A stretch of DNA of 64,000 nt, taken from contig NC_134456.1 of NCBI RefSeq assembly GCF_047948215.1, forward strand, positions 11,247,730 through 11,311,729, written 5' to 3'. The position numbers and the translations under genes were made by a program. Shown here in pieces: positions 23,235-33,495 of the stretch; the stretch's first letter is position 1; each line of letters opens with the position of its first letter. Source of the stretch: Lycorma delicatula (lineage: Eukaryota > Arthropoda > Insecta > Hemiptera > Fulgoridae). The notes beneath the pieces are model-generated. The model ran no database searches and was not told the origin of the DNA. It saw only the letters and a list, made by a program, of their open reading frames with translations.

Positions 23235-23550
23235 GTTTGTTTAATTGAAGTGGAGTAAATAGTAGAAGAATACCAATGGAGATTTTGGGAGGGAAGAGAT
23301 GGAATTGAATTAATAAGTGAGAAGACGTATATCAAAACTGGTAGAGGAATAGGTGTTTTTATGGATATGGAAAAATATTTGACTGAATCAAATCAATAAT
23401 ATAATGGAAGTATTAAAAAGTCAAAGAATCCTGCAAAAGTAAAAAAACTGCAAATTCTTGAAGAAATGATTCTGAATCAGAAAACAGTTATAAAAGTAAA
23501 AGGTACACAAAGTGACTGGTTTGACCTGGTAAGATGTAAAACAAAAGTGC
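23235..23550 (+). pseudogene. reverse transcriptase fragment (non-LTR type)
   Basis: Plus-strand pieces read EGRDGIELISEKT, then GVFMDMEKYL at the place of block A (usually F.D.EKAFD) and KKLQILEEMILNQKTVIKVK followed by GTQSDWFDLV. In non-LTR reverse transcriptases this last segment (..V.VKG..SDWF..) leads straight into RGVRQGC.LSPLLF, which is destroyed here. Too short and diverged to place in a clade. Confidence 0.5.
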
Positions 23551-23720
23551 TACTTTTCGCCATATATCTCCATACAATAGTTCAGTTAGATAATTTTTTT
23601 TTTAAACATGTTAATTAATTAAAATATATATTGTTAGGTTTTAACAATTTTAAGTAGAATAACAAAATAAAATAGCTGTAAGTATTGAATGGATGTAAAA
23701 TAAAATTGATTTATACATAC

Positions 23721-23816
23721 GATATCTGATTTGTAGAATCAGTTTCAAGTTGACTTCTGACTGGTATACTTTCAACAGGTCTTCCTAGGAAAGATGGATT
23801 AATGAAAATATCTACT
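23721..23816 (-). CDS. SLC36/PAT-like transporter, coding exon 2 (N-terminal tail)
   Basis: 96 nt (1 + 31 codons + 2). Acceptor ATTGTTTGCAG at 23817, donor GATATC|GTATGT at 23720. It reads VDIFINPSFLGRPVESIPVR and then SQLETDSTNQI, a polar segment suited to the cytosolic N-terminal tail of an SLC36 protein. This stretch is not conserved in the family; the assignment rests on splice signals and phase (phase 2 in and out), which fit exons 1 and 3 on either side with no stop. Confidence 0.8.
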
Positions 23817-23829
23817 CTGCAAACAATAT

Positions 23830-24900
23830 TACAAAATGTTCTACTTCAGAATCAGTAAAATTTTTATGTCTCATACAATAAGAAGGCTGAAAATAAATGC
23901 ATTAGATAGATTGGTTTTCTTGCAAGAGGTTGTTTCAAAATTAACTTCTGAATACAAATTAGTTACCACCAATAGTTTATAATTTTGTTTTTCAGCATTC
24001 TGCTAACTATTCTGTTCGGAGCTAGTGAAATGCAATTGTAAAACACAGATCTTGTCACTGTCTCTTTTGCCTAGCATGAAGTACTCAACATGATTTGTTT
24101 TTCACAAGAAAAAAGATAAAGCAACTTTAATATTTACTTATGATTGTGACATAGTGTTGAAATAATTGTATGACTACTGTGAGATGTGAGATTAGTTTAG
24201 GAAACTATACCTAGATTCATTAAGCTAAACCAGAAAATTCAAATTGGTTCTTTTGAACTAAGTTTCATGGTTGCAACATTTTGAGGATGACAAAGGATTC
24301 TATTTATAGAATTCAAGGAACCTTAATCACATCAGGAGTTTGATGTGAGATCTTGAATAACCTTTGTTTGCAGTTTATTCCAAATTAATGGTGCAGAATT
24401 GCTCTGAATGGAAGAGAGTTAAATTAAACATTTCAATCAGAGGATTGAAATTGCATTTAATCATCTTCCCTTCAGCCCACACTTGATACCACAGTATAGA
24501 AACTCTACACCAAGAAATGATAATTCATATCAGAAGAGACAGTAAACGATCCCAATGCTTTGAAATCAATGAGGAACTCATGGGGTAGGGTAATAACTGG
24601 AAAACTTCAAGTTTACAAGTCTGAACAACTTCAAGATCAAACGATCTATCAAGATAAAATGATATTATTCATTTGACAGAATAACCAATAACATTCTGAT
24701 TTATGTATTGTCCTGTTAAGGGTTCAACACTTGTCAGGAATTAAATTTTTGACTATTTGAATGGAAATTCAGCACACCAATCACAACACCTAAGCTAATA
24801 TTAGAGTTCTCAGTTTAGTACAACATTATATTATAATCTTTTGTAAAATTAGTTTTCTATCACATTAAAATGTAAAAACAAGAAATTTCATTAAATATAT
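23830..24900. other. intronic DNA, no gene supported
   Basis: 24250-24700 is less AT-rich than its surroundings and may be an old repeat, but I could not identify it. Confidence 0.35.
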
Positions 24901-24904
24901 ATTG

Positions 24905-25612
24905 TTATTAAAAAATATTACAATGAAATTGTAAACTGTATGGTAAGATTCTTGTAAATATCATTTCGTTTGCTCAAAAAACAAAAATTTCTGTAATATA
25001 AATAAAACTGTTTTTAACAAAATGATACTGATATCAAAAAAAAGTAAGACAATGTATTTCTATTATCAAACTCTGTTAATAATTTAGAATTTTGTTTAAA
25101 AAACTGCATGTTAAATATATGTAAATGACAATAGATAGACAATAATGGATAATAAACAATGTTTAAACGTTCCACATCGTAGTAAACAAAAAATAGAAAA
25201 ATTTGTTGCAAAACTTACCGGTCAGATTTCATTTATCATTACATATCAAATTTACAGAAATAATACTATTCTTATGATTATTCGTTGTTTAATAAATGAA
25301 ACCGGGTCAGTAACAGTTTTATAACATTTTTTTTAATTTTTTGCTTATTATACAGAACACTTAAACATTGTTTATTATCTGTTATTGTATATCTATTGTC
25401 TATTACATATATTTAACATGTAACTTTTTTTTAACAAAATTCTAAATTTATAACAAATTTTTGTAATAGAAATGTAGTCTCTTACCTTTTTTGATATCAG
25501 TATAATTTTTTTAAAAACAGTTTTATTTATATTATAGAAATTTATGTTTTTTGAGCAGAATTTATGATATCTGCGAGACTAATCGTACAGTATATAATTT
25601 CACTGTAATTTA
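24905..25612. repeat. long foldback (imperfect inverted repeat, arms about 0.3 kb)
   Basis: The left arm (24905-25236) and right arm (25292-25612) are reverse complements along their whole length by eye, for example TAAACATTGTTTATTATC, CATATATTTAACATG, AACAAAATTCTAAATT, TTTTTTGATATCAGTAT, AAAACAGTTTTATTTATATT, TTTTTTGAGCA on the right against their complements on the left. The spacer is about 55 bp. The arms carry many substitutions and small gaps. It lies in intron 1 of the SLC36-like gene, so a pre-mRNA through it could fold into a long duplex. It could be a foldback or MITE-type element. Confidence 0.85.
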
Positions 25613-25619
25613 ATATAAT

Positions 25620-26569
25620 ACATATTACTTGGTCTTGGTGTACAAAATTTTACAAAAGAATGGAATGGCATACAAAATTTTATCATTTTGTGATGGCTGG
25701 TTTATTATATTTACAGTTTTAGTGAAAACTTTCAGTTTTTTTTAAAGAAAATCTAATATTTTATCAATTTCTTAATAACCTTTTAACGGTTAAATTTATG
25801 TTAAAATTTTACTAGATGAATTTATGTTGTTTACTATTCTTTACAAGGAGATTTCTAAATAATGTGTCAGCTGTAGGCTTGATTTTACTCCCCTCCTTTC
25901 CCTAGACAAATAGTTCTAAACTTGTAACACCAGGTAAAAATAGTATAAACTATTTAATGAAATTTGCCTGTAGATTCCTAATTATTTATTTTGTTCTAGT
26001 GGTAACATCAAAAGATTTTCTTGTATCTGCTGTTCAACTTTAGCACCTTAGTTGCATAGGCAATTTTTAATAATACTTTACTACCTTAAGACCAAACTTT
26101 TCCAATTTTAAGGGCTAGTTTTATAAATTAAGCTTTTGAGTATCAAATGTAAGATTTATTTTATGTTTAAGTGTGATTAAAAAAATATTTTAGAGAGTAT
26201 CAGGTAGGTTTATTTTTATTTCATAATTATAAATTACTTATATATCATTTGTACTCAAAAGAACTCTATCCAATTTTTGATTTCTTTATAAAACTTATTA
26301 TTATTATTGTACTCATATATTTTATCTGATGGTTACTTTTTAGCATTCGTTGCTTATAGTAACTCATTAATAGAACCATTTAGTACTGTTTTATACCAAA
26401 TAGAAATAGAGAAATTTTATATTCTTTAATGTCAGAAAAGGAAAGAAATGAAGTACCTTTAAAAAAAAATATAGGAAAGTTCATTTTAATAAATGAATGA
26501 GGCCTTTGTAATAACCTAGTAACGCTATCTTACTCCTATTGTTAATTTGAGTAGTTTATAACATAGCCA
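25620..26569. other. AT-rich intronic DNA, nothing supported
   Basis: No coding pattern, repeat or RNA feature recognised. Confidence 0.35.
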
Positions 26570-26735
26570 AGACACCTCCGTGGCGCGAGTGGTAGCATCT
26601 CGGCCTTTCATTTAGAGGTCCCTGGCTCGAATCCCAGTCAGGCATGGCATTTTTACAAGCTACAAAAACTTACTACTTCATAGGTTTAATCCTATGAAGT
26701 AGTACGTAACGGTGGTCCTGTAGGTTAAAAAAAAA
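26570..26735 (+). mobile_element. SINE-B copy 1 (tRNA-derived)
   Basis: An A box (TGGCGCGAGTGG, 26580-26591) and B box (GGCTCGAATCC, 26626-26636) at tRNA spacing open the element. The body GGCATGGCATTTTTAC follows, then a perfect 14-bp hairpin (TACTACTTCATAGG 26671-26684; complement 26691-26704), and an A-rich tail ending near 26738. RNA polymerase III would initiate from the internal boxes. Family R starts right after the tail. Confidence 0.8.
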
Positions 26736-26738
26736 GAA

Positions 26739-27240
26739 ATCTAATGTGGACAACACATGACTTCCTGGTACACCTATTAAATTACATTTACACATTTAAA
26801 AAAAAATGAAAAGTACATTTCATTAAAAACTTCTGATATTTTTTCTTTTTTTTTGTTATTGAATTATTATTCGTTGTAAAATTTTCTTTACAATGAGAGG
26901 TTAATAATTTTTATATCTGATTCAAACTGATGTGTCTTCCCCTAAGATACAAATATTTCATTAATTAAAATTTGATTGGTCTATAACTCTGGAACTAATG
27001 AAAATAAATGCCACTTATAATATATCATTGAAAAGCTCTCAATGAGGGCTTATTACTGCAATTAAGAAAAAATAAAAATCCAATTTTTTTTGATTTTGGG
27101 CTTTTTTGGACACTTTGGTTCAGTCGATTGTAATCAAAAGGGAAGGTGCACAACTAGATGTTACTAGATGTTACAACAGTCCTAAATCCAAAACATTTCA
27201 ACATCCCACGGCTAATCGAAATGTATCTGCGTAACATTTA
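26739..27240 (+). repeat. family R repeat, copy 1
   Basis: Begins ATCTAATGTGGACAACACAT and GACTTCCTGGTACACCTATT, then the shared middle (TTCAAACTGATGTGTCTTCC, GGGCTTTTTTGGACACTTTG) and the later part to CCACGGCTAATCG. It lacks the terminal CTTCGTACAAGG block that copies at 37.6 and 54.5 kb keep. Confidence 0.8.
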
Positions 27241-27540
27241 TTTATTTTTTATATAATCGTAGTTTTAATTTTAGTTATATAATATATTGTATTATTTTAA
27301 TGGTTTTTTAATTTTTTTCAGATGAAAAATATATAATCGTTCAACTGAAAAAAGAGACGATATGCTATTAATATACATTTCTTCAATTAATAATGGAATT
27401 ATTAAGTTCATTGATAATACAAAGAATACTTAATAATTGTATAATTCTTTGTTAACATCATAGGAAATGATGTTAACAATCATTAAGGTACTGATAACGG
27501 AATATTAGCCTTTTATATTTTTCATTTATTTTCAGAAGTT

Positions 27541-27950
27541 GACAGAGCGGACCTCGCCTGACCTACTTCGCCTATTTCCTGACCTTTTTTCTTTTTCTGT
27601 TTAGCTTCCGGAACCACCGTCGTCAGGATTGCTTCGAGGATGATATGTACGAATGTAAATGAAGTATAGTCTTGTACAGTCTTAGGTAGACCATTTCTGA
27701 GATGTGTGATTAATTGAAACCCAACCGCCAAAGAAAACCGGTATATACGATCTAGTATTCAAATACATATAAAAGTAACTGCCTTTACTAGAATTTGAAC
27801 CTTAGAACTCTCGACTTCGAAATCAGCTGATTTGCGAAGATGCGTTCATCACTAGACCAACCGGTGGGTTCGCCTGTCCTGACCTATCTCGTCTGGCTTA
27901 CTTCGCCGACCGCCTGACCTACCTCGCCTAACATATCTCACCTGGCAATA
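27541..27950. repeat. minisatellite (CGCCTGACCTA-like units) split by a SINE
   Basis: Units like CTCGCCTGACCTACTTCGC flank the SINE on both sides: 27549-27585 on the left and 27869-27945 on the right (CGCCTGTCCTGACC, CGCCGACCGCCTGACCTACC, CTCGCCTAAC). The SINE was probably inserted into an existing tandem array. Confidence 0.65.
27586..27868 (-). mobile_element. SINE-A copy 2
   Basis: Full length in minus orientation: tail TTTTTTCTTTTTCTG at the left, body, B box (complement of TAGAATTTGAACC), the AAATCAGCTGATTT palindrome, and the A-box head (complement of CACTAGACCAACCGGTGG) at the right. Flanks TTCGCCTATTTCCTGACCT and TTCGCCTGTCCTGACCT could be an imperfect target-site duplication, though the surrounding minisatellite makes this uncertain. 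Confidence 0.85.
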
Positions 27951-27989
27951 TAAAATATTGGAATAATGGCAAGATAAAATAGTTTGGGC

Positions 27990-28330
27990 TTATCCGATAG
28001 ATTTTTAAGTACCTAAGACCTTTATGAAACCGATATGGATGTATGGAATCCATTTCTAGGAAACGACTAGCGTCAGCAATATTAATGTGATCAAAGCAAT
28101 ATTAATGTGTGTCACAGAACAAGATACGGAGGAAAGTGACCCAACCGCCTTTGTTCGTCAGGAATTCTCAAATACATGAATACCTGGGATTCTGTAAGTT
28201 CAGGGTGGGATTGACAGGGTGGTTAGACTAAATATACATGTAAATCCCCTTGTTTTGAATCTGCTAGACAACGGTGATGACATTATACAATTGAAAAGGG
28301 TTGGAACGTAGTTATGGTCGTTTAAGATAC
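27990..28330 (+). pseudogene. Jockey-like non-LTR retrotransposon, C-terminal remnant
   Basis: The plus-strand frame reads KTFMKPIWMYGIHF, one stop, then ETTSVSNINVIKA, matching the (YLKPIWTYGIQLWG.AS.SNI..IQ) landmark after the reverse transcriptase of Jockey-clade elements. About 190 bp later RLNIHVNPLVLNLLDNGDD and IIQLKR match the (R...H.NPLA..LLDN....RLKR) end of those proteins. Stops and a frameshift lie between. Inactive fragment. Confidence 0.75.
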
Positions 28331-28339
28331 TTCATTTTC

Positions 28340-29279
28340 ATGTTATTTGTTCCGGTACTACTATTTCTTGTAACTGTTTTTAAGTGTTTGTTTACTATTA
28401 TTTTAACGTTATTGATCTTTATTATTGGTTAATGTAGTTTTCATTAGTTCGTTTATCTATCTGTGTTTATTTTTTACATGATAAAAGTCATCGCGTGCGA
28501 ACTGAATGTCTTGATCACATTGATCGTTAAATTGGACAAGTTGTAGAACCCAGTGATGATAGTGCTTTTAACGTAATGAGTCTTTATTTGATCTTACTTG
28601 TTACTATAAGCATGCTTGTTTATTAACATACAAGTTTACTGTTATTATAATCTTTTACTGTTTGTCTTCGTGGGGTTGTCATCATTGGGTGGGCCCTCTT
28701 TCATGTAACATTACTTACTGTTATATATATTTTATAAGAAGAAAACACTGTAGTTTTGCCGATGGCTATGATAAATAATGAAAATGTATACGTTTCATAT
28801 CTCAGTAGAATACGTTTATATTTAAGAAAAATAATGATTAATGAAATTCATAATTCAGTGAATTAGTTTTATCACAATGTCACATGACATTGAGGCTTAA
28901 TTTTCATAAAAATTACTATTCACTAATTTAGTGATCATAGAAAAGGGTGTTTTTTCTTCAATCATTTCGTTAGAAAATACATAAAAAACTATTGCAGATT
29001 CCAGTTACGTAAAACATAGCGAATGATGATTTTCTATTAATACATAAATCAAAACCATAAAAATATACCCCGGCCGTTCGTTTTTAGCAACTCGATTTTA
29101 GACACTCACCCGGAACGAGGGTACGGACAGTTTGCTTTAAGGCGTTCGTTAGAAGCTGCAGTAGTAGCATGTGCGCATTTCATTTCGTAATTAGTTTCGT
29201 AACACCTGATCTGACATTTGTGGCATGACATGCATGAGGCGGTTCACGAACTGGGAGGTGTTAGATTAGGAGACTCAGT
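28340..29279. other. no gene seen; possible 3' trailer of the Jockey-like remnant
   Basis: Ordinary AT-rich DNA up to about 29060, then GC-rich DNA leading into the R1-like remnant. No coding frame could be followed. Confidence 0.35.
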
Positions 29280-31015
29280 GATTACCGCTTAATAAGCTAT
29301 GAAGTTGACAGACCCACCCTGAGATGCAAATGTGAGAAGACCAAGATTCGATCACAGCAGAGTAGACCGATTCAAGGCTGCGATTGGAATCGAACTCGGG
29401 ATTTTTGAAGGCGTCGATTTCAACGTCCTAACCGAAGTGGTACAACGAATGGGTAGGAAACGGTGTGATCCCGGGACACGGAGGAGTCTACTGGTGGTCC
29501 CCAGAGTTTTCAGACTTTAGGAAAAGGTGTGTCGCCAGCCGGCGCCGCCTATAACGGGCCCAGCGAAGAGGTGAGGACCAAAACTAGGAGCTGTACCGAG
29601 AACGCGTGAACTCAGGAGAGGGTTCAAGAGTGCCATAGTGAAGGCCAAAGAAAGCAAATGGCAACACTTATGTGAGTTGGTAAAGGGGGATCTCTGGGGT
29701 GATGCATACAGAATTGTAACCAAGAAATTCGGCAGAAGAGTACCGGTTATGTTCAAAGCAGACCTGAAAAATCTTGTCAGCTATGAACATGGCATTGGTC
29801 AATGACTGGATTCCAAAAGAATGGAAAAGAACCAGACTGGTCAAGTCGAAGAAGGGCGGAGCAGTGGGAGCACCGGAGGGATACAGACCGTTGTGCATGC
29901 TAAACTGCCTGGCGAAAATATTTGAGAATATGATTCATCTCAAATTGAATGAGGGGCTGGAGGCCTCTGGTTGATTGCATCCAGACCAGTTCGGTTTCCG
30001 GGCCGAGCGCTATGCACTGGATGTTATTGAACGGGTGAGGAATATTGTGCAGTCAGCTGTCGCGGGAACATGGCGGACCAGGAGGATAGACGCCGCCATG
30101 TTCTAACACATAAGAAACGCATTCAATGATATACAGTGGGAGACCATATACCGAGAACTTTGGGACCGGCAGGTACCGCCTTACTTAAGGAGAATAGTCC
30201 ATCATCATATCATAGTCATCTTCGAGGAGAGATATATGGTCGGGTCCTCTGATGAGGGTGAGATAAAGTTCCCGATCGAGAGGGGTTTTCCACAAGGATC
30301 AGTGTTGAGCTCCGCCCTGTGGAACATAGGATTCGACGGAATACTAAGGCAGGACTATCTGGAGGGGCTCACGCCGGTCGCATTTTCAGACCACCTAGCA
30401 CTGGTGCTAATTAGTGACACAGAAGCGGAACTGTTGGCCGTGGGAGAAGGAGCGGTCAATCAGGCAAAGAGGTGGTTGTCTGCGAATGGACTGCGTCTGG
30501 CTGATGCCAAAGAAAAGGTAGTAGTTATGACAGGGCGTTGGAGATAAAGTCCCATTCAATTCTGGGTGGGTGAAATAACTGTGTACTCTAGCTCAGCGGC
30601 AAAATATCTAAGGGTTTGGATGTATGGGCACCGGTTCCTTACAATCCATGTAGAAGAAACTGCCAGGGAGAGCGAGAAGATTGTTCAGATGTTGACGAGG
30701 TTGATGGATGAGCAACCAGGGCGGTCCTCGAATTGCAAAGAGGAGCCTATTAGCTGGAGTATACGCCTCGAAGTTGCTTTACGGGGTGAGTGTTTGGGTG
30801 TATGCCCTGGACAGAGCCCGCAACAACAAGAAATTGCTGAGTCAGCAGCAAAGAAGACTCAATTTAAGGATTATCGCCGGGTACAGGACAATAAGTACAG
30901 AAGCGTCTGCAGTGATAGCCGGGATGCCCCCTATAGATCTGCTGGTGAAAATGAGACGTTCCATTGCAATGGGATGTGGCAGGAAAATGGCTGTTGACGC
31001 TGCCCCTGTGTGACT
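29280..31015 (+). pseudogene. R1-clade non-LTR retrotransposon, reverse transcriptase remnant
   Basis: GC-rich island in AT-rich DNA. In order: a pre-RT segment (ESKWQHLCELVKGDLWGDAY near 29655-29715, RIVTKKFGRR), then NDWIPKEWKRTRLVKSKK, GAPEGYRPLCMLNCLAKIFE, HPDQFGFRAER, IRNAFNDIQWETIY (block A region), FPIERGFPQGSVLSSALWNI, and FSDHLALVL at block C, where the catalytic FADD is FSDH. Then RWLSANGLRLADAKEK, a frameshift, and LLAGVYASKLLYGVSVW, LNLRIIAGYRTISTEA, MPPIDLLV. These landmarks are those of the R1/TRAS clade. At least two frameshifts and two stops make it dead. Canonical R1 sits in 28S rDNA; no rDNA is here, so this is a relative or a stray copy. Confidence 0.85.
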
Positions 31016-31547
31016 ACAGTGGGAGGTTTTTTAGCTTTGTATTTGTATTGTGCATTTTATAACATAAATGTATTCTATTTATATCAAATTGTAAATATAC
31101 CCCCTAAAAAATCAACCATACTCCTTAAAACTCTTCATAGTTAAGCTAGAGAAATAGTAGCAAATGTGTATGAATTTATGAAGAAAAAAGGAGGTGTCGC
31201 GTCGGAAGATTTGTAATAGATGTAAACAAAGTTCATGAATGCGTGTCACAATCCACTGGTATTTCAAAACGATCCATTAGTAGAATAATAAGAGTCAATA
31301 GAAATTGGTGAAAACACAAATACAGGATAAAATTCACTTTAATTATATCTTCTCCTAGTAATCAGTTTACCCCTGAAAGGCATCATAAAATGGTTTTCAG
31401 TGTTTAATTTTGGTTCATGAAGGAACATCATTCTTAGGAGACATGAAGGACAAAACTGCTTTTTATTCACAGAGCCATTACTAAAGTAGTGCACGCTATA
31501 TCTTTCAAGACCTAATACTAAAATTAGATTCTTTTAAATTAATGATT
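31016..31547. other. no gene supported
   Basis: A short R1 trailer and AT-rich DNA. 31120-31460 has weak plus-strand word patterns like a DNA-transposon N-terminus (VDVNKVHECVSQSTGISKRS near 31215), possibly a decayed helix-turn-helix, not strong enough to call. Confidence 0.25.
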
Positions 31548-31553
31548 ACTTAC

Positions 31554-31644
31554 GTGGTTGAATTATCAAATATGGGATGAGTTCTATCCAGTCGTGCTGG
31601 AACAGAGTTTGTTTTTTTCACTCCACCACGGGACATTTTGGATA
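31554..31644 (-). CDS. SLC36/PAT-like transporter, first coding exon
   Basis: The acceptor is TTTTATTTCAG at 31645; ATG lies at 31636-31634 after 8 nt of 5' UTR, with A at -3. It encodes MSRGGVKKTNSVPARLDRTH and PIFDNST plus two bases, up to donor ACCAC|GTAAGT at 31553. The basic, serine-rich start without a signal peptide suits the cytosolic N-terminus of an SLC36 transporter. Intron 1 is 7.7 kb. A separate 5' UTR exon must lie upstream (right) but was not identified. Confidence 0.8.
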
Positions 31645-31649
31645 CTGAA

Positions 31650-32591
31650 ATAAAATTGATAATCTTAATTCCTTAATCTTAATTTTTGGTCTAATATTAA
31701 TTTTTGAAAACATAATGTATAGAATTCATTTTAAAAATAAAGCATTTTTAGATGACATTTGCTTAATGTTTTCTGGATATGATAAATTATCTTAACAAAT
31801 ATCAAATAAATGTGCAAAGAAATTAAAATATTATTACTCAAATGTTAAAATTCATAAAAATTCTTTTTTATCTTATGACTGGTTTAACTGTGATCATCAT
31901 TTCTTCAAGCTATATTTTAAAAATAAAGATTTAATTTTCAAATTTTAATCACAAGAAGAGTATGAATTCTCTTACAAAAATTAATTAAAACTGATTGTAT
32001 CTAAGCAGTATACTTACTGAATATAAAGATTAACATTGTAATATTCTGCTGGAATTTAGAAAATCATTTATTAATATATGTATTAAAAGACATTTGGAAA
32101 ACATGAACATGTAGCATCAGCTAGTTTTCTTTACTATGTAATTACTGTATATTTGTTTAGTTTCAGAAACAATTGTTTTAAATTTTTACTCATTTTCACA
32201 TTTCCATTGAAATTTACAATGAAAGTTTATGTGATTCTTTTTATAAATTTAAATTAATTTTTTTGAAATAAACAAGATGAATTTTATTATTATTATTTAA
32301 AATTGTAGAGCACAAATCATTTAAAATTTATTATAATTTTACATGTGTGAAAAGCCAAGTGATTAGATTAACCATTTATATAAGTGGAGCTTTAATGGTT
32401 TGCTTTATTATTATTGATTATTGATTAGCTGTTTCTACAACTCTTTCATGAAACAATATCCAGATTGAAACTTAAATTTATATTAATATTTTATTTGGAT
32501 GACCATGTTATTGGTGTAGTTAAATGTTGAAGTCAGTGACATTGTGTCAAGAAAAATGTTAAACTGAGACTAAGCATGACACACTGCTTTT
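31650..32591. other. AT-rich DNA upstream of the first coding exon, nothing supported
   Basis: This should contain or adjoin the 5' UTR intron and promoter of the transporter, but I see no clear signals. Confidence 0.35.
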
Positions 32592-32866
32592 TAGAATTGG
32601 AACAATCTTTCTTTCTTTTTCCTGTGTAGCCTCTGGTAATTACCATTCAGATAATAGTTCAGCCAACAATTGGCCAATTGAATAGTTTCATTCAATTGAA
32701 ACCCAGCCACCAAAGAACACTGGGGTCCACGATATATTATTCAAATCTGTGTAAAAATAACTGACTTTACTAGGACTTGAACGTTGGACTCTCGACTTCC
32801 AAATCAACTGATTTGGAAGACGCGTTCACCACTAGACCAACCCAGTGGGTAGAATTGGAACAGTCT
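32592..32866 (-). mobile_element. SINE-A copy 3 with target-site duplication
   Basis: The SINE body is 32609-32849 in minus orientation. Target-site duplication: TAGAATTGGAACAATCT at 32592-32608 and TAGAATTGGAACAGTCT at 32850-32866 (16 of 17 identical). Head, palindrome and B box are present; part of the middle of the body is replaced or deleted compared with copies 2, 4 and 5 (the GATGATATG block is missing). The clean duplication shows insertion by target-primed reverse transcription. Confidence 0.9.
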
Positions 32867-32869
32867 GTC

Positions 32870-33334
32870 TTCAATAAAGAATACACAGCATTAATGAAGA
32901 AATAAAAACACTTTATGGATTTATATTCGAAAATAAGTAAAAGAGTTTAAAAAAGAAATAAAAATTTTCTGCATTTATTTGGATCCAATTGAAGGGTTAT
33001 TAAAAATTACCTATTCTTCTCTTCATTCCAAAAAAAATATAAATTGTCTTTATACCAGTTAATTATGCATAAAATATAATAGTACATATAAATTTTTGTT
33101 CAGTCAATTTCAGGAAATAAAATTGAAATTTTTACATAAGAGGATTAATTATTGTATTTAATCATCACATTTTACCATCCATGAAACAGGTTTAGTTGAT
33201 AATGTTTAAATGTAATATACTGCAAATAGAATTTTAGAAAATAACAAAAAATGTATCCTCCCTTTTATAAACTACCTCTGTTTTATAAATAGTGAAATAA
33301 CATTTGATTTTATATCGTTAATAAACATAACGTT
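32870..33334. other. AT-rich DNA, nothing seen
   Basis: No coding pattern or repeat recognised. Confidence 0.35.
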
Positions 33335-33495
33335 AATCGTAAAAAAAAAAAAATAGTATGTATCATGTTCAAATCCCAAATAGAATGGCACTTATGCAGA
33401 CTACAAAAATTTTCATTCCAAATTCCAATTCACAAGTTTGTAAATTTTTTTGTTTTTTTTGAGGATTAATTAATCCTCAAAAAAACAAAAATAAA
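33335..33495 (+). mobile_element. SINE-B-like remnant with hairpin
   Basis: ATGTTCAAATCCC (B-box-like), AATGGCACTTATGCAGACTA and CAAAAATTTTCATTCC echo SINE-B after its B box. An 18-bp perfect palindrome (33461-33478) extended by T/A runs follows, as the hairpin follows in SINE-B. The A-box half is replaced by an A-run. Confidence 0.45.

Noticed and set aside
26580..26640. Intact tRNA gene
   Set aside because: A and B boxes are good, but the acceptor stem does not pair and the sequence continues into a SINE body with an A-rich tail.
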